Assembly (NCBI GenBank): GCA_052388455.1
Contig: JBQTIA010000050.1
Span: forward strand, 1-64,000
Source: CAZSNH01 sp052388455
GTDB taxonomy: Bacteria; Pseudomonadota; Alphaproteobacteria; Rhizobiales; Hyphomicrobiaceae
Direction: 5' to 3'
DNA: 64,000 nucleotides
The notes below the pieces were generated by a model that saw nothing but the letters and a program-made list of their open reading frames with translations, was not told the DNA's origin and did no database searches. Each line of letters starts with the position of its first letter. Position 1 is the first letter of the stretch. Shown here piece by piece: positions 16,365 to 23,825 of this stretch. Both the position numbers and the translations under genes were made by a program.

Positions 16365-17383
16365 GCCTTGCGCTGAGCGGCAACGACGGCGGCGAGGATG
16401 GCCAGTGCGATCTCGGCCGGACCCTTTGCTCCAATGGGCAGACCGATCGGCGCGTCGATCCGCTCCAGAGCCGCGGCGGAAATGCCGGACCCGGCCAGCC
16501 GTTCGAGCCGCTTGTCGTGCGTGCGCTTCGCACCCAGCGCCCCGACGTAGAAGCAGGGCGACGCCAGCGCTGCCCGCAGCGCCTGATCGTCGAGATGATC
16601 GGCGTGGGTCAGCGTCACCACGGCCGTCCTCGCATCGAGGCCAAGGGCGGGGAGCGCCGTTTCGGGCCAGTCATGATTGAGCGTCACCCGGTTGAACCGC
16701 TCGTCGGTGGCGAACGCGGTGCGCGGATCGACAACGGTGATCGTCATGCCGACGCGCCGAGCGAGATCGGAGAGCACCTGCGCGATGTGCCCGGCGCCGA
16801 CGATGATCAAGTGAACGGACGGTGCCTGCGCGTGCAGGAAAACGCGCGCACCGCCCCGGTCGATCGTGAAGCTGTCGCCAGAGGCCAAGCGCCGTGCCGT
16901 CTCCACCCCGTATTCATGGGCATCGCCGACTATGCGGCGTTGGCCAGAGGCAAGGACCGTTTCGACGACGAGTGCGCTGCGGTGGGTGCGCGCGGCAAGT
17001 AGGGCGTCGAGATGGGCCTTGTCCTCGGCACCCGCCATCCGCTGGATCAGAACTTCGATGCGGCCTCCGCAGGGAATGCCGGCACGCCAAGCCGTTTCGT
17101 GCTCGACGCCGAAATTCAAGAGTTTAGCATTGCCACCAGCGATGACGGCGGACGCCTCGGTCAGCACGGCCGCCTCGACACACCCGCCCGAAACCGATCC
17201 CTCGAACCGCTCGTCGGGAGCAATGACCAGCTGACCGCCAGCGGGAACGGGTGACGAGCCCCAGGTCTCGGTCACCGTTGCCACCGCGACCGCGCCCTGC
17301 TCGTCGAGCCATCGGCGCGCGACGCCCACGGGATCGCGGTCGGTCGCTCCACCAAGCGTTCTCGCCAACGGCAGCTTGGTCAC
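16361..17383 (-). CDS. XdhC/CoxI-family molybdenum cofactor maturation protein
   Basis: 340 residues from the GTG at 17383. A longer frame reaches 17446, but its first 21 residues look non-coding, and GGAG lies before the GTG. The N-terminal XdhC_CoxI part has VTETWGSSPVPAGGQLVIAP and SGSVSGGCVE-type spacing (GSVSGGCVEAAVL). The C-terminal Rossmann part has HLIIVGAGHIAQVLSDLAR and VTLTHADHLDDQALRAAL. Such proteins bind Mo-cofactor, help sulfurate it and insert it into xanthine-dehydrogenase-type enzymes. It overlaps the MocA-like gene by 4 bases and follows the hydroxylase subunits, its likely client. Confidence 0.85.
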   Translation of the reverse strand: MTKLPLARTLGGATDRDPVGVARRWLDEQGAVAVATVTETWGSSPVPAGGQLVIAPDERFEGSVSGGCVEAAVLTEASAVIAGGNAKLLNFGVEHETAWRAGIPCGGRIEVLIQRMAGAEDKAHLDALLAARTHRSALVVETVLASGQRRIVGDAHEYGVETARRLASGDSFTIDRGGARVFLHAQAPSVHLIIVGAGHIAQVLSDLARRVGMTITVVDPRTAFATDERFNRVTLNHDWPETALPALGLDARTAVVTLTHADHLDDQALRAALASPCFYVGALGAKRTHDKRLERLAGSGISAAALERIDAPIGLPIGAKGPAEIALAILAAVVAAQRKA

Positions 17384-17468
17384 ACTCGTCGATCTCCGAT
17401 AAAACTTCTCTCGCTGCGGTGTCAGACCCTCCGGGTCGGACACCAAAACACCGACGGAATGTCGCCGC

Positions 17469-19658
17469 TCATCCGAGTTTCAAACCGTCGTCCATCGGCA
17501 GCACGCGGACGCGGCGGCCGGCTGCGGCTGCGACCGCATTGGCGACGGCCGGACCAATCGGCGGCACGCCGGGTTCGCCAATGCCCGTCGGCGGCTCGCT
17601 CGACGCAACGATGTGCACGTCGACCTTCGGCATCTCGTCGATGCGCAGCACCTGATAGCCGTCGAAATTGCCCTGCTCGACGGCGCCGTCCTTGAGCGTG
17701 ATCTTGCTGTGCAGGATGGCGCCGAGACCAAATCCGACGCCGCCCTCGACCTGAGCCCGGATGTTGTCCGGATTGACCGCGATGCCGCAATCGACGGCTG
17801 CGACGACGCGCTGAACCTTCGGCTGCCCGTCGGTCATCTTGACCTCGGCCACCTGGGCGACGAACGATTTGAAGCTCTCGTGAACCGCCACACCCCGCGT
17901 CACGCCCTCGGGCAAAGGCGTGCCCCATCCGGCTTTCTCGGCGGCCAGCTTCAGCACGGCCGAATGGCGCGGATGCTTGGCGAGCAGGCCGAGCCGGTAG
18001 GCGATCGGGTCCTTGCCCGCGAGCACCGCCAGCTCGTCGATCATCGTCTCCATGACGTAGGCGGTGTGCGTATGCCCGACAGAACGCCACCACAGAGGCG
18101 GCGGCCCGGCCGTCGCGTTGTGGAGCTCGACCTGCATGTCGGCGATGGCGTACGGCGTATCGGCCACGCCCTCGACCGAGGAGCCGTCGATGCCATTCTT
18201 GACCTCTCCTTCGAACGGCGTGCCGGTGAGGATCGACTGGCCGACGATGCGGTGCTCCCAGCCGGAGATGTTGCCGTCCTTGTCGAGGCCGGCGCGGACC
18301 TTGTGAACGTACAGCGGCCGATAGTATCCGCCCTTGATGTCGTCCTCGCGCGTCCAGACGAGCTTAATCGGCTCGCTGCGGCCGGAGACTTTGAGAATGG
18401 CTGCCGTCTCGGCGACGAAGTCCGAGTTGTAGACCGCGCGCCGGCCGAACGAGCCGCCGGCCCACAGAGTGTTGATGACCACATCCTCCGGCTTGATGCC
18501 GAGAATCGCCGCCGTCACGCCTTGATCGACGGTCTGCAGCTGAGAGCCGGTCCACAGCGTCGCCTTGCCGTCCTTGAACTGCATGACGCAGTTCATCGGC
18601 TCCATCGGAGCGTGAGCAAGGAAGGGGAACACATACTCCGCTTCGACGATCTTAGCGGCCTTCGACAAGGCGCCCGCTGCGTCACCCGACTTGCGGGCGA
18701 CGGCGCCAGGTTTGCCGGCCAGCGCCTTGTAGTCGGCGATGATCGCATCGCTGGACCGCATCTCGGACTTGCTGTCGTCCCAGGTGATCGCGAGCGCCTC
18801 TCGGGCTTTGATGGCCGCGTGCGTCGTCCGGGCGAGCACCGCGACGCCCTGCGGCAGCGGCACCACATCGACCACGTCCTTGACGGCGCGCGCCGCCTTG
18901 TCGTCGAACGATTTCACCATGCCGCCGAACCGGGGGGAACGCGCCAGCGTGGCGACCAGCATTCCGGGCAGATGCACATCCTGCGTGTAGATGCCGGCCC
19001 CCGTCGTCTTGGCCACGCTGTCGACGCGCGGAAACGACTTGCCGATGTAGACGAAGTCCTTCGCATCCTTGAGCGTCGGCTTTTCCGGGACCGGCAGTTT
19101 TGCGGCATCCGCCGCCAGTTCGCCCAGCGTCGCCGTCTTGCCGCCGCCGGAGACGATGCCTTTGGCAACTGTGATCTTGCCCGCGTCCACGCCCCAGCGT
19201 TTGGCGGCCGCCGATACGATCATCTCCTTCGCGGCGGCACCCGCCGAGCGGTACTGTTCGAAGGAGTTTGCAATGGCGGTCGAGCCGCCAGTACCCTGCA
19301 CGCCGAAAAAGAAATTCTTGTAGAGATTGACATCGGCGGGCGCGAACTCGGTCTTCACCTGCGACCAATCGGCGTCGATCTCCTCGGCGACGAGCGTGGC
19401 GAGGCCAGTGGCGATCCCCTGTCCCTTGTCCTGGTGCTTGACGAGCACCGTGACGATGTTGTCCGGAGAGACCCGGACGAACGGATTGAACACGCCGGAC
19501 GCGGTCCCGGCTCCAGATTCGGCCCTGAGCGCCGTGACCGGAACCCAGGTTCCGATCACCAGCCCGGCGCCGGTGCCGAGCGCGAGGCGAAGGAAATCCC
19601 GGCGCTCTACGGAGGTCGAGGTGGAGATGATCTTTGAAAGATCGGCTTTGCCGTACAT
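17469..19658 (-). CDS. Molybdenum hydroxylase large subunit, isoquinoline 1-oxidoreductase beta type
   Basis: 729 residues from the ATG at 19658, 11 bases after the small subunit. A Tat signal is visible: SVERRDFLRLALGTGAGLVI. The body follows IorB-type enzymes: GQGIATGLATLVAEEIDADW, HAPMEPMNCVMQFKDGKATL, WAGGSFGRRAVYNSDFVAET and, near the end, the catalytic glutamate region PPTGIGEPGVPPIGPAVANA. It hydroxylates an aldehyde or N-heterocycle at a molybdopterin centre in or near the periplasm. The real substrate is unknown. The frame continuing upstream to 20063 overlaps the iron-sulfur subunit and is not coding. Confidence 0.87.
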   Translation of the reverse strand: MYGKADLSKIISTSTSVERRDFLRLALGTGAGLVIGTWVPVTALRAESGAGTASGVFNPFVRVSPDNIVTVLVKHQDKGQGIATGLATLVAEEIDADWSQVKTEFAPADVNLYKNFFFGVQGTGGSTAIANSFEQYRSAGAAAKEMIVSAAAKRWGVDAGKITVAKGIVSGGGKTATLGELAADAAKLPVPEKPTLKDAKDFVYIGKSFPRVDSVAKTTGAGIYTQDVHLPGMLVATLARSPRFGGMVKSFDDKAARAVKDVVDVVPLPQGVAVLARTTHAAIKAREALAITWDDSKSEMRSSDAIIADYKALAGKPGAVARKSGDAAGALSKAAKIVEAEYVFPFLAHAPMEPMNCVMQFKDGKATLWTGSQLQTVDQGVTAAILGIKPEDVVINTLWAGGSFGRRAVYNSDFVAETAAILKVSGRSEPIKLVWTREDDIKGGYYRPLYVHKVRAGLDKDGNISGWEHRIVGQSILTGTPFEGEVKNGIDGSSVEGVADTPYAIADMQVELHNATAGPPPLWWRSVGHTHTAYVMETMIDELAVLAGKDPIAYRLGLLAKHPRHSAVLKLAAEKAGWGTPLPEGVTRGVAVHESFKSFVAQVAEVKMTDGQPKVQRVVAAVDCGIAVNPDNIRAQVEGGVGFGLGAILHSKITLKDGAVEQGNFDGYQVLRIDEMPKVDVHIVASSEPPTGIGEPGVPPIGPAVANAVAAAAGRRVRVLPMDDGLKLG

Positions 19659-19669
19659 GTGCGCCTCCC

Positions 19670-20128
19670 TCAGCCCTTCATCGTGTCGGCGGCCATGTGA
19701 ATGGCGGCGCGAATGCGGTGGTAGGTGTTGCAGCGGCAGAGATTGCCGCCCATCGCGCCGTTGATGTCGTCGTCGGTCGGCTTCGGATTGCCGGTGAGCA
19801 GATGCGTTGCGGCCATGATCTGACCCGACTGGCAGTATCCGCACTGCACGACGTCGAGCTGCTGCCATGCGGCACGCACCGCCTCGGCGGCCTTGCCGTC
19901 GAGACCCTCGATGGTCGTCACCGCCTTGCCGGCCACGTCCGACACGGGAGTGACACAGGAACGGACCGGCTCGCCGTCGACGTACATGGTGCAGGCGCCA
20001 CACTGGGCCGCTCCGCAGCCGAATTTGGAGCCCGTCAACAGCAGCTCGTCGCGCACCACCCACAGAAGGGGCGTGTCGGCGTCCGAGGTGATGCTCGTTT
20101 CACGTCCGTTCAGCTTGAATGTTGTCAT
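19670..20128 (-). CDS. Molybdenum hydroxylase 2Fe-2S subunit, isoquinoline 1-oxidoreductase alpha type
   Basis: 152 residues from the ATG at 20128 (MTTFKLNGRETSI). The plant-type 2Fe-2S motif is FGCGAAQCGACTMYVDGE and the second cluster has QCGYCQSGQIMAA plus GGNLCRCNTYHRIRAAI, as in IorA and the small subunits of CO dehydrogenase-like enzymes. It passes electrons from the molybdenum subunit encoded next. It is the first gene of the four-gene hydroxylase/maturation set; upstream DNA (20129-20379) separates it from the end of the puf operon. Confidence 0.9.
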   Translation of the reverse strand: MTTFKLNGRETSITSDADTPLLWVVRDELLLTGSKFGCGAAQCGACTMYVDGEPVRSCVTPVSDVAGKAVTTIEGLDGKAAEAVRAAWQQLDVVQCGYCQSGQIMAATHLLTGNPKPTDDDINGAMGGNLCRCNTYHRIRAAIHMAADTMKG

Positions 20129-20285
20129 CGAGAGAGTCCCCGGGAAATGACGGTCGTCGGCATCCGCGCCGATCAAGTCGGGACGCCGTGCCTACGTCCG
20201 CAAGCTGGATCGGGATGATGCCACTGTCGACGAACTTGGGCTTGCCGGCTGCCGATGACAAGTCCGAGACTGGAAAATTGCAATG

Positions 20286-20327
20286 TGGGCAGGTGCCGTC
20301 GAGCGGCCAAATTTTGGGCAGGTGCCG
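20286..20327 (+). repeat. 13-base direct repeat, two copies
   Basis: TGGGCAGGTGCCG occurs at 20286-20298 and again at 20315-20327, 29 bases apart, within the 251-base gap between the hydroxylase operon and the CBS gene. The function is unknown; it could be a duplicated binding site for the hydroxylase promoter. Confidence 0.45.
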
Positions 20328-20379
20328 CCGACCTTGGCCGAATACTGCGCGCCGGCCCGCAGCCCGAGCCCCGCCGGTC

Positions 20380-20814
20380 CTACTCCGTGGCGACGATATA
20401 CTCACGCAGGAGATCGGAGAGCCGGTGCAGGTCCGCGACCCTGTTTCGCAGCACATCGCGGATGGAGATGATGCCGGCCAGCTTGCCATCGTCGACGACG
20501 GGCAGGTGGCGGATGCCCCGCCAGGTCATGATGCGGGCAATTTCCGCGATCGTGTCCTGCGACTTGCAGGTGACGACGTTGCGCGTCATCAGGCGCGAGA
20601 CGGGTAGACCCGAGAGGGCGGCGCCGTGCTCGGCAAGTCCATAGGCGATGTCGCGCTCGGAAATGATGCCATCGACCGTCACGCCGTCACCGCTCACCAC
20701 CGCCGCGCCGATCCGGTTCTGGCGCAGCAAATTCGCCAAGTCGGCGATGGTGGCCTCGGCCTTGATGGTCACCGCCGCGAAGCCCTTCACCTTCAGAAGT
20801 TCAGCGACATGCAT
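20380..20814 (-). CDS. CBS-domain pair protein at the end of the puf operon
   Basis: 144 residues from the ATG at 20814, chosen because GAGGAGG sits five bases upstream. Two CBS motifs fill the protein: TIADLANLLRQNRIGAAVV with GIISERDIAYGLAEHG, then TIAEIARIMTWRGIRHLPVV with GIISIRDVLRNRV. Such pairs bind adenosine nucleotides and act as energy sensors. It overlaps the last 14 bases of the pufM reading frame, so the two are probably cotranscribed. It is clearly paralogous to the C-terminal half of the HAD/CBS fusion at 43831-45057. Its target in photosynthesis is unknown. Confidence 0.87.
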   Translation of the reverse strand: MHVAELLKVKGFAAVTIKAEATIADLANLLRQNRIGAAVVSGDGVTVDGIISERDIAYGLAEHGAALSGLPVSRLMTRNVVTCKSQDTIAEIARIMTWRGIRHLPVVDDGKLAGIISIRDVLRNRVADLHRLSDLLREYIVATE

Positions 20815-21907
20815 GTTGGCCTCCTCGGTCGTCGTGCCGGTCGTCATCTCTGTCGTCGTTGGGCGCATGTGCCCCACTTATCACCCCACTAAACGCAACC
20901 GGCGCAGGACGTGTCATCCCGCGCCGGTCTCGCGTCTCTCTCGAACGGCGGCTCGGGGCCGAGCCGCCGCAACCGGCTGATGGATAGGCCGCCGGAGCGA
21001 GCCCGTGCTTCATGCCCCAGTCGTACCAGTTGTCGACGGCGGTGCCGGTGAGCAGGATGCCGATGCCGCCGGTCAGCGGGCAGAGCACCGCGAACCACCA
21101 GGCCCAGCGATGGATCGATTCGACCGTCGCGTTGAAGCCCATCGTCCAGCGCCAGAAGAGGGCCGCGCGCTCCGATGCCGTGCCGCGATCGGTGATCTGC
21201 TCGATCTCCCGCTCGCCGCCGTAGCGGCTGACCGCCAGGATCGTCGCCGCATGCATCGCGAACAGGAGTGCCGACCCGTAGAGGAAGGCGATCGAGAGCA
21301 TGTGGAACGGATTGTAGAACAGGTTGCCGTAGGTCAGAGAGAAATTGTTGGTCCAGTCGAGGTGCGGGAAGATGCCGAACGGCACCGCCTCGCTCCAACT
21401 GCCCATCAGCACCGGGCGGATGAAACCCAGCACCAGATAGAGCCAGATGGCGGCGGCGAACGCCCAGGCCACGTGCGTGCCCATGTTGAGCGCGCGGGCG
21501 CGCCGATAGGTTCTAACCCACCACAGCAGGATCGACGTGGTGAGGAAGAAGCCGGCCATCAGCCACCAGCCGCCCTTGGCCAGCGGTGGAATGCTGAGAC
21601 CATATTCCTTGGCCGGCGGATCGAGCGAGAGATACGCCAGCTTGCGCACGAACTGGAGCGGATCCCAGTTCACAGATGCCCACATATTGAGACCGATGAT
21701 CTCGATGGCGATGATGCCGCACACGATCGAGATGAACCCGGTCGTGCCGAGATAGATCGGCCCGATCTGGGCGTCACCGATCCGCCCCAGCCAGTAGTTG
21801 TGCGAGGGCGTTCCCGTGCGGGAGCTATCGCCACGCGGAAGCGCGACGCCCGCTTCCGGTGGGCCCACCAACTGAACTTGCGTGAAGATGTTCTGATACG
21901 TTGCCAT
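20801..21907 (-). CDS. pufM: Reaction centre subunit M, with a 59-residue C-terminal extension
   Basis: 368 residues. The first 309 match PufM in length and content: five membrane helices, MPPHLDWTNN-type segment FGIFPHLDWTNNFSLTYGNL, FYNPFHMLSIAFLYGSALLF with the special-pair/iron histidines, SIHRWAWWFAVLCPLTGGIG and the end NWYDWGMKHGLAPAAYP. The remaining 59 residues, rich in Arg, Asp and Gly, are not PufM-like and are encoded across two strong hairpins (20946-20969 and 20898-20928), DNA that would normally lie past the stop. The tail ends inside the CBS gene. Starts 12 bases after pufL. No pufC follows. Confidence 0.93.
   Translation of the reverse strand: MATYQNIFTQVQLVGPPEAGVALPRGDSSRTGTPSHNYWLGRIGDAQIGPIYLGTTGFISIVCGIIAIEIIGLNMWASVNWDPLQFVRKLAYLSLDPPAKEYGLSIPPLAKGGWWLMAGFFLTTSILLWWVRTYRRARALNMGTHVAWAFAAAIWLYLVLGFIRPVLMGSWSEAVPFGIFPHLDWTNNFSLTYGNLFYNPFHMLSIAFLYGSALLFAMHAATILAVSRYGGEREIEQITDRGTASERAALFWRWTMGFNATVESIHRWAWWFAVLCPLTGGIGILLTGTAVDNWYDWGMKHGLAPAAYPSAGCGGSAPSRRSRETRDRRGMTRPAPVAFSGVISGAHAPNDDRDDDRHDDRGGQHACR
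20898..20928 (-). other. Hairpin inside the pufM extension (8-bp stem)
   Basis: ACCGGCGC (20898-20905) pairs with GCGCCGGT (20921-20928). The 15-base loop can add a GGA/TCC pairing. It lies in the tail of the pufM frame and in the leader of the CBS gene. It is probably a former operon-end or RNA-stabilising structure. Confidence 0.5.
20946..20969 (-). other. Strong hairpin just after the conserved end of PufM (11-bp stem)
   Basis: CGGCGGCTCGG (20946-20956) and CCGAGCCGCCG (20959-20969) are perfect inverted repeats separated by two bases, so a 9-10-bp stem with a small loop forms. It begins about 12 bases past the codon for the last conserved PufM residue. Puf operons often carry such 3' hairpins that protect the mRNA. 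Here it is inside an open reading frame. Confidence 0.55.
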
Positions 21908-21919
21908 GGTGCACCCCCT

Positions 21920-22750
21920 TTACGACCAGATCGGCAGTTGCAGCCACCAGTTCCACCAGTCGACCCACGGGTTGCCATCCTTCCACAGAGGTCCGCTGAT
22001 GATGATGCAGATCGCACTCCAGAAGGCCGCCGAGAGGGCAAGGAACAGGCCGAGGCGGTGGATGCCAAGGGTTCCGATCGAATAGCCGATGGTGTCGCGG
22101 AAGAACGTATTCTCGTGCTCCGGCGCCTTCACCACCTCGCCCTCTTTCGGATTGGTCGCCGAAAGGATGAGCGAGCCGTGCAGTGCGAGCGCGAGGCACG
22201 TCGTAAAGAAGAACGTGATCGCGATCATATGCGCGGGATTGTAGTGGAAATTGCCGTAGGTGTAGCCGGTGGTCGACACCCAATCGAGATGGCTGATGAT
22301 GCCGTACGGGAAGCCGTAGGACCAGGCCCCCATCAGGATCGGACGGAAGACGACGAGCGTCACGTAGGCGAGGATCGCGAAGCCGAAGGCGATCGGCACG
22401 TGGTAGCCCATGCCGAGCTTGCGGCAGATCTCCACCTCGCGGAGCGCCCAGGAGACGAAGGCACCGATGGCGCACACCGTCACCACTTGCCAGATGCCGC
22501 CCTGCGCCAGCGGCGCGAGGCCGAGACCGAAGCTCTCGGGCGGCGGATTGATGCTGATCTTCCAGGGGTTCCATGTCGGGCCGAGGGCCGCTCCGTAAAG
22601 GATCATGCCGACGCCGACGAACACGAAGAAGATGGTCGTGATACCGAAAAATCCGACGTAGAACGGGCCAACCCAGAAGTCGAACAGATCGCCCCCGAGC
22701 AGCGTCCCGCCTCGTACGCGGTACTTTCTTTCAAAGTTGAGCATGGCCAT
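21920..22750 (-). CDS. pufL: Photosynthetic reaction centre subunit L
   Basis: 276 residues from the ATG at 22750 (MAMLNFERKYRVRGG), which has GGAGGA at proper spacing. Five membrane helices. Key parts are LGGDLFDFWVGPFYVGFFGI, GFPYGIISHLDWVSTTGYTY, NFHYNPAHMIAITFFFTTCL with the bacteriochlorophyll/iron histidines, and IGTLGIHRLGLFLALSAAFW. With PufM and PuhA it forms the quinone-type reaction centre in the intracytoplasmic membrane. A stem-loop separates it from pufA, as in other puf operons, and pufM follows after 12 bases. Confidence 0.97.
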   Translation of the reverse strand: MAMLNFERKYRVRGGTLLGGDLFDFWVGPFYVGFFGITTIFFVFVGVGMILYGAALGPTWNPWKISINPPPESFGLGLAPLAQGGIWQVVTVCAIGAFVSWALREVEICRKLGMGYHVPIAFGFAILAYVTLVVFRPILMGAWSYGFPYGIISHLDWVSTTGYTYGNFHYNPAHMIAITFFFTTCLALALHGSLILSATNPKEGEVVKAPEHENTFFRDTIGYSIGTLGIHRLGLFLALSAAFWSAICIIISGPLWKDGNPWVDWWNWWLQLPIWS

Positions 22751-22805
22751 GGCCGGTTCCTCCAATCAGTCGGCGCGCGGCCGGCTGCTCCGATGTCACT
22801 CGGTT

Positions 22806-22840
22806 TGGAACGGACGGACCGTGATGGCCCGTCCATTCCA
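22806..22840 (-). other. Stem-loop between pufA and pufL
   Basis: On the minus strand GGAATGGACGG (22839-22829) pairs with CCGTCCGTTCC (22817-22807); the one non-Watson-Crick position is a G-U pair in RNA, and an outer A-T pair extends the stem to 12 bp with an 11-base loop. In Rhodobacter puf mRNA a hairpin in this position protects the pufBA segment from 3' decay and raises LH1 over reaction centre output. The same role is inferred here. Confidence 0.65.
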
Positions 22841-22851
22841 TCGTCTCGGCA

Positions 22852-23049
22852 TCAAGCCGCTTTCTTCATTTCCAACGGCATCTCGATGACCGAAGTCTTC
22901 GCAGCCGCGGCTTTGCGCGGACCTTCGATCCAGTTGAACCGATCCGTGCTCAGCAGGATGAAGTGAATGAGCACGGCCAGCGCGAACAGGAACGTGAACA
23001 ATGCGATCAGCGTTCTGCGCGGATCGAAGAGAAGCCACATTCTCCACAT
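22852..23049 (-). CDS. pufA: LH1 light-harvesting alpha polypeptide
   Basis: 65 residues, one membrane helix. MWRMWLLFDPRRTLIALFTF followed by LFALAVLIHFILLSTDRFNW is the typical LH1 alpha pattern, with the bacteriochlorophyll-binding His in VLIHFILLST. GAGGAGAG precedes the ATG. It pairs with PufB to build the LH1 ring around the reaction centre. The 20-residue polar tail (EGPRKAAAAKTSVIEMPLEM) is normal for the family. It starts 19 bases after pufB. Confidence 0.95.
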   Translation of the reverse strand: MWRMWLLFDPRRTLIALFTFLFALAVLIHFILLSTDRFNWIEGPRKAAAAKTSVIEMPLEMKKAA

Positions 23050-23068
23050 GTCAGTCTCTCCTCTTTCC

Positions 23069-23296
23069 TCAGACTTTGAATGACGTGATGTAGCTCATGG
23101 CGTAGTTCACGCCGTCCATCACCTCGGCATAGCCGCCGGGTCCCGGCAACCACGGGCGCCAATTCCAAACGAGGAAATGGGCGATGATTGCGATCACCGT
23201 AAAGATGATGAAGCTCGTCATGAATATGCCGTGAAACTCTTTGGCTTCCTGCTCGGTCAAGCCCGACAAGGAGCCGCCTCGATTGTCAGCAGCCAT
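23069..23296 (-). CDS. pufB: LH1 light-harvesting beta polypeptide
   Basis: 75 residues from the ATG at 23296, with GGAGG upstream; a longer frame to 23338 is not needed. GLTEQEAKEFHGIFMTSFII then IIAHFLVWNWRPWLPG is the LH1 beta signature, with the ligand His in IAHFLVW. The protein continues about 25 residues past WRPWLPG (GGYAEVMDGVNYAMSYITSF), longer than most beta polypeptides, which end there. It lies first in the pufBA pair after pufQ. Confidence 0.93.
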   Translation of the reverse strand: MAADNRGGSLSGLTEQEAKEFHGIFMTSFIIFTVIAIIAHFLVWNWRPWLPGPGGYAEVMDGVNYAMSYITSFKV

Positions 23297-23369
23297 GTAG
23301 GCACCTCCGTATTTGGCCTCGCGGCCGTTACCGCGCATTTCCCGCGCGGCAAGGACAACCGTGATTTTG

Positions 23370-23391
23370 GACGTTCACGGCAGACGTTCAC
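23370..23391 (-). repeat. Direct repeat GACGTTCAC, two copies, upstream of pufB
   Basis: GACGTTCAC is at 23370-23378 and 23383-23391, a 13-base pitch, between pufQ and pufB. This is where pufB-specific transcription control or RNA processing could act. Only the repeat itself is seen. Confidence 0.4.
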
Positions 23392-23426
23392 CCGGCGGCG
23401 CCGAGCTTACGTTCTTGGATCGCGCC

Positions 23427-23825
23427 TCAGCCCATGAAGGCATAGGCAGCGCAAATGTGTGCGGACTCCCTTGCGCGAGAGAAGAGTGACGGACGATCGG
23501 CGGCGAGCCTGGCCGACGCTGCCGACTTTCCTGAAGGAAGGATGCGCTCAAGCGTCGACGTGACGAGGAACACAAGAAACGCGATCGCGAAAATGAAGCG
23601 GTACTGGATGGTCTCCATCTGCGAGCGGCCCTGGACGTTGCCGCGCCGCGATTGCGGCCGTGAGGCAGACGAGAGGCGCGCAACAGAGAGCGCTTCCACG
23701 CGCGGCTCTGTCACGCCGCGCGACGGGCTCTGTGAAGCCCGGCCGTGCGCAACGGGCATCGGCAGCGCACGTACGCGGCGCAACTCGGAACGCAACGGCA
23801 AATGGGTGTGTGCATAACTGGTCAT
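23427..23825 (-). CDS. pufQ: PufQ-like protein
   Basis: 132 residues. The ATG at 23825 overlaps the bchZ stop (ATGA). The C-terminal half fits PufQ: ETIQYRFIFAIAFLVFLVTS is a single membrane helix, and the protein ends SRARESAHICAAYAFMG, the family's A-x-E-A-x-x-x-x-x-F tail. PufQ helps bacteriochlorophyll delivery and LH1 assembly. The first about 68 residues are Arg/Ser/Pro-rich and not conserved; an internal ATG (METIQYRF) would give a 63-residue core. Position between bchZ and pufB supports the call. Confidence 0.7.
   Translation of the reverse strand: MTSYAHTHLPLRSELRRVRALPMPVAHGRASQSPSRGVTEPRVEALSVARLSSASRPQSRRGNVQGRSQMETIQYRFIFAIAFLVFLVTSTLERILPSGKSAASARLAADRPSLFSRARESAHICAAYAFMG

Noticed and set aside
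17613..19637. A 674-codon open frame on the plus strand
   Set aside because: Antisense shadow of the molybdenum hydroxylase large subunit; no family resemblance.
20100..20489. Minus-strand frame with GTCPHCNFPVSDL as a possible zinc protein
   Set aside because: Only one CxxC pair, overlaps the CBS gene and the hydroxylase start, and no start or Shine-Dalgarno sequence fits.
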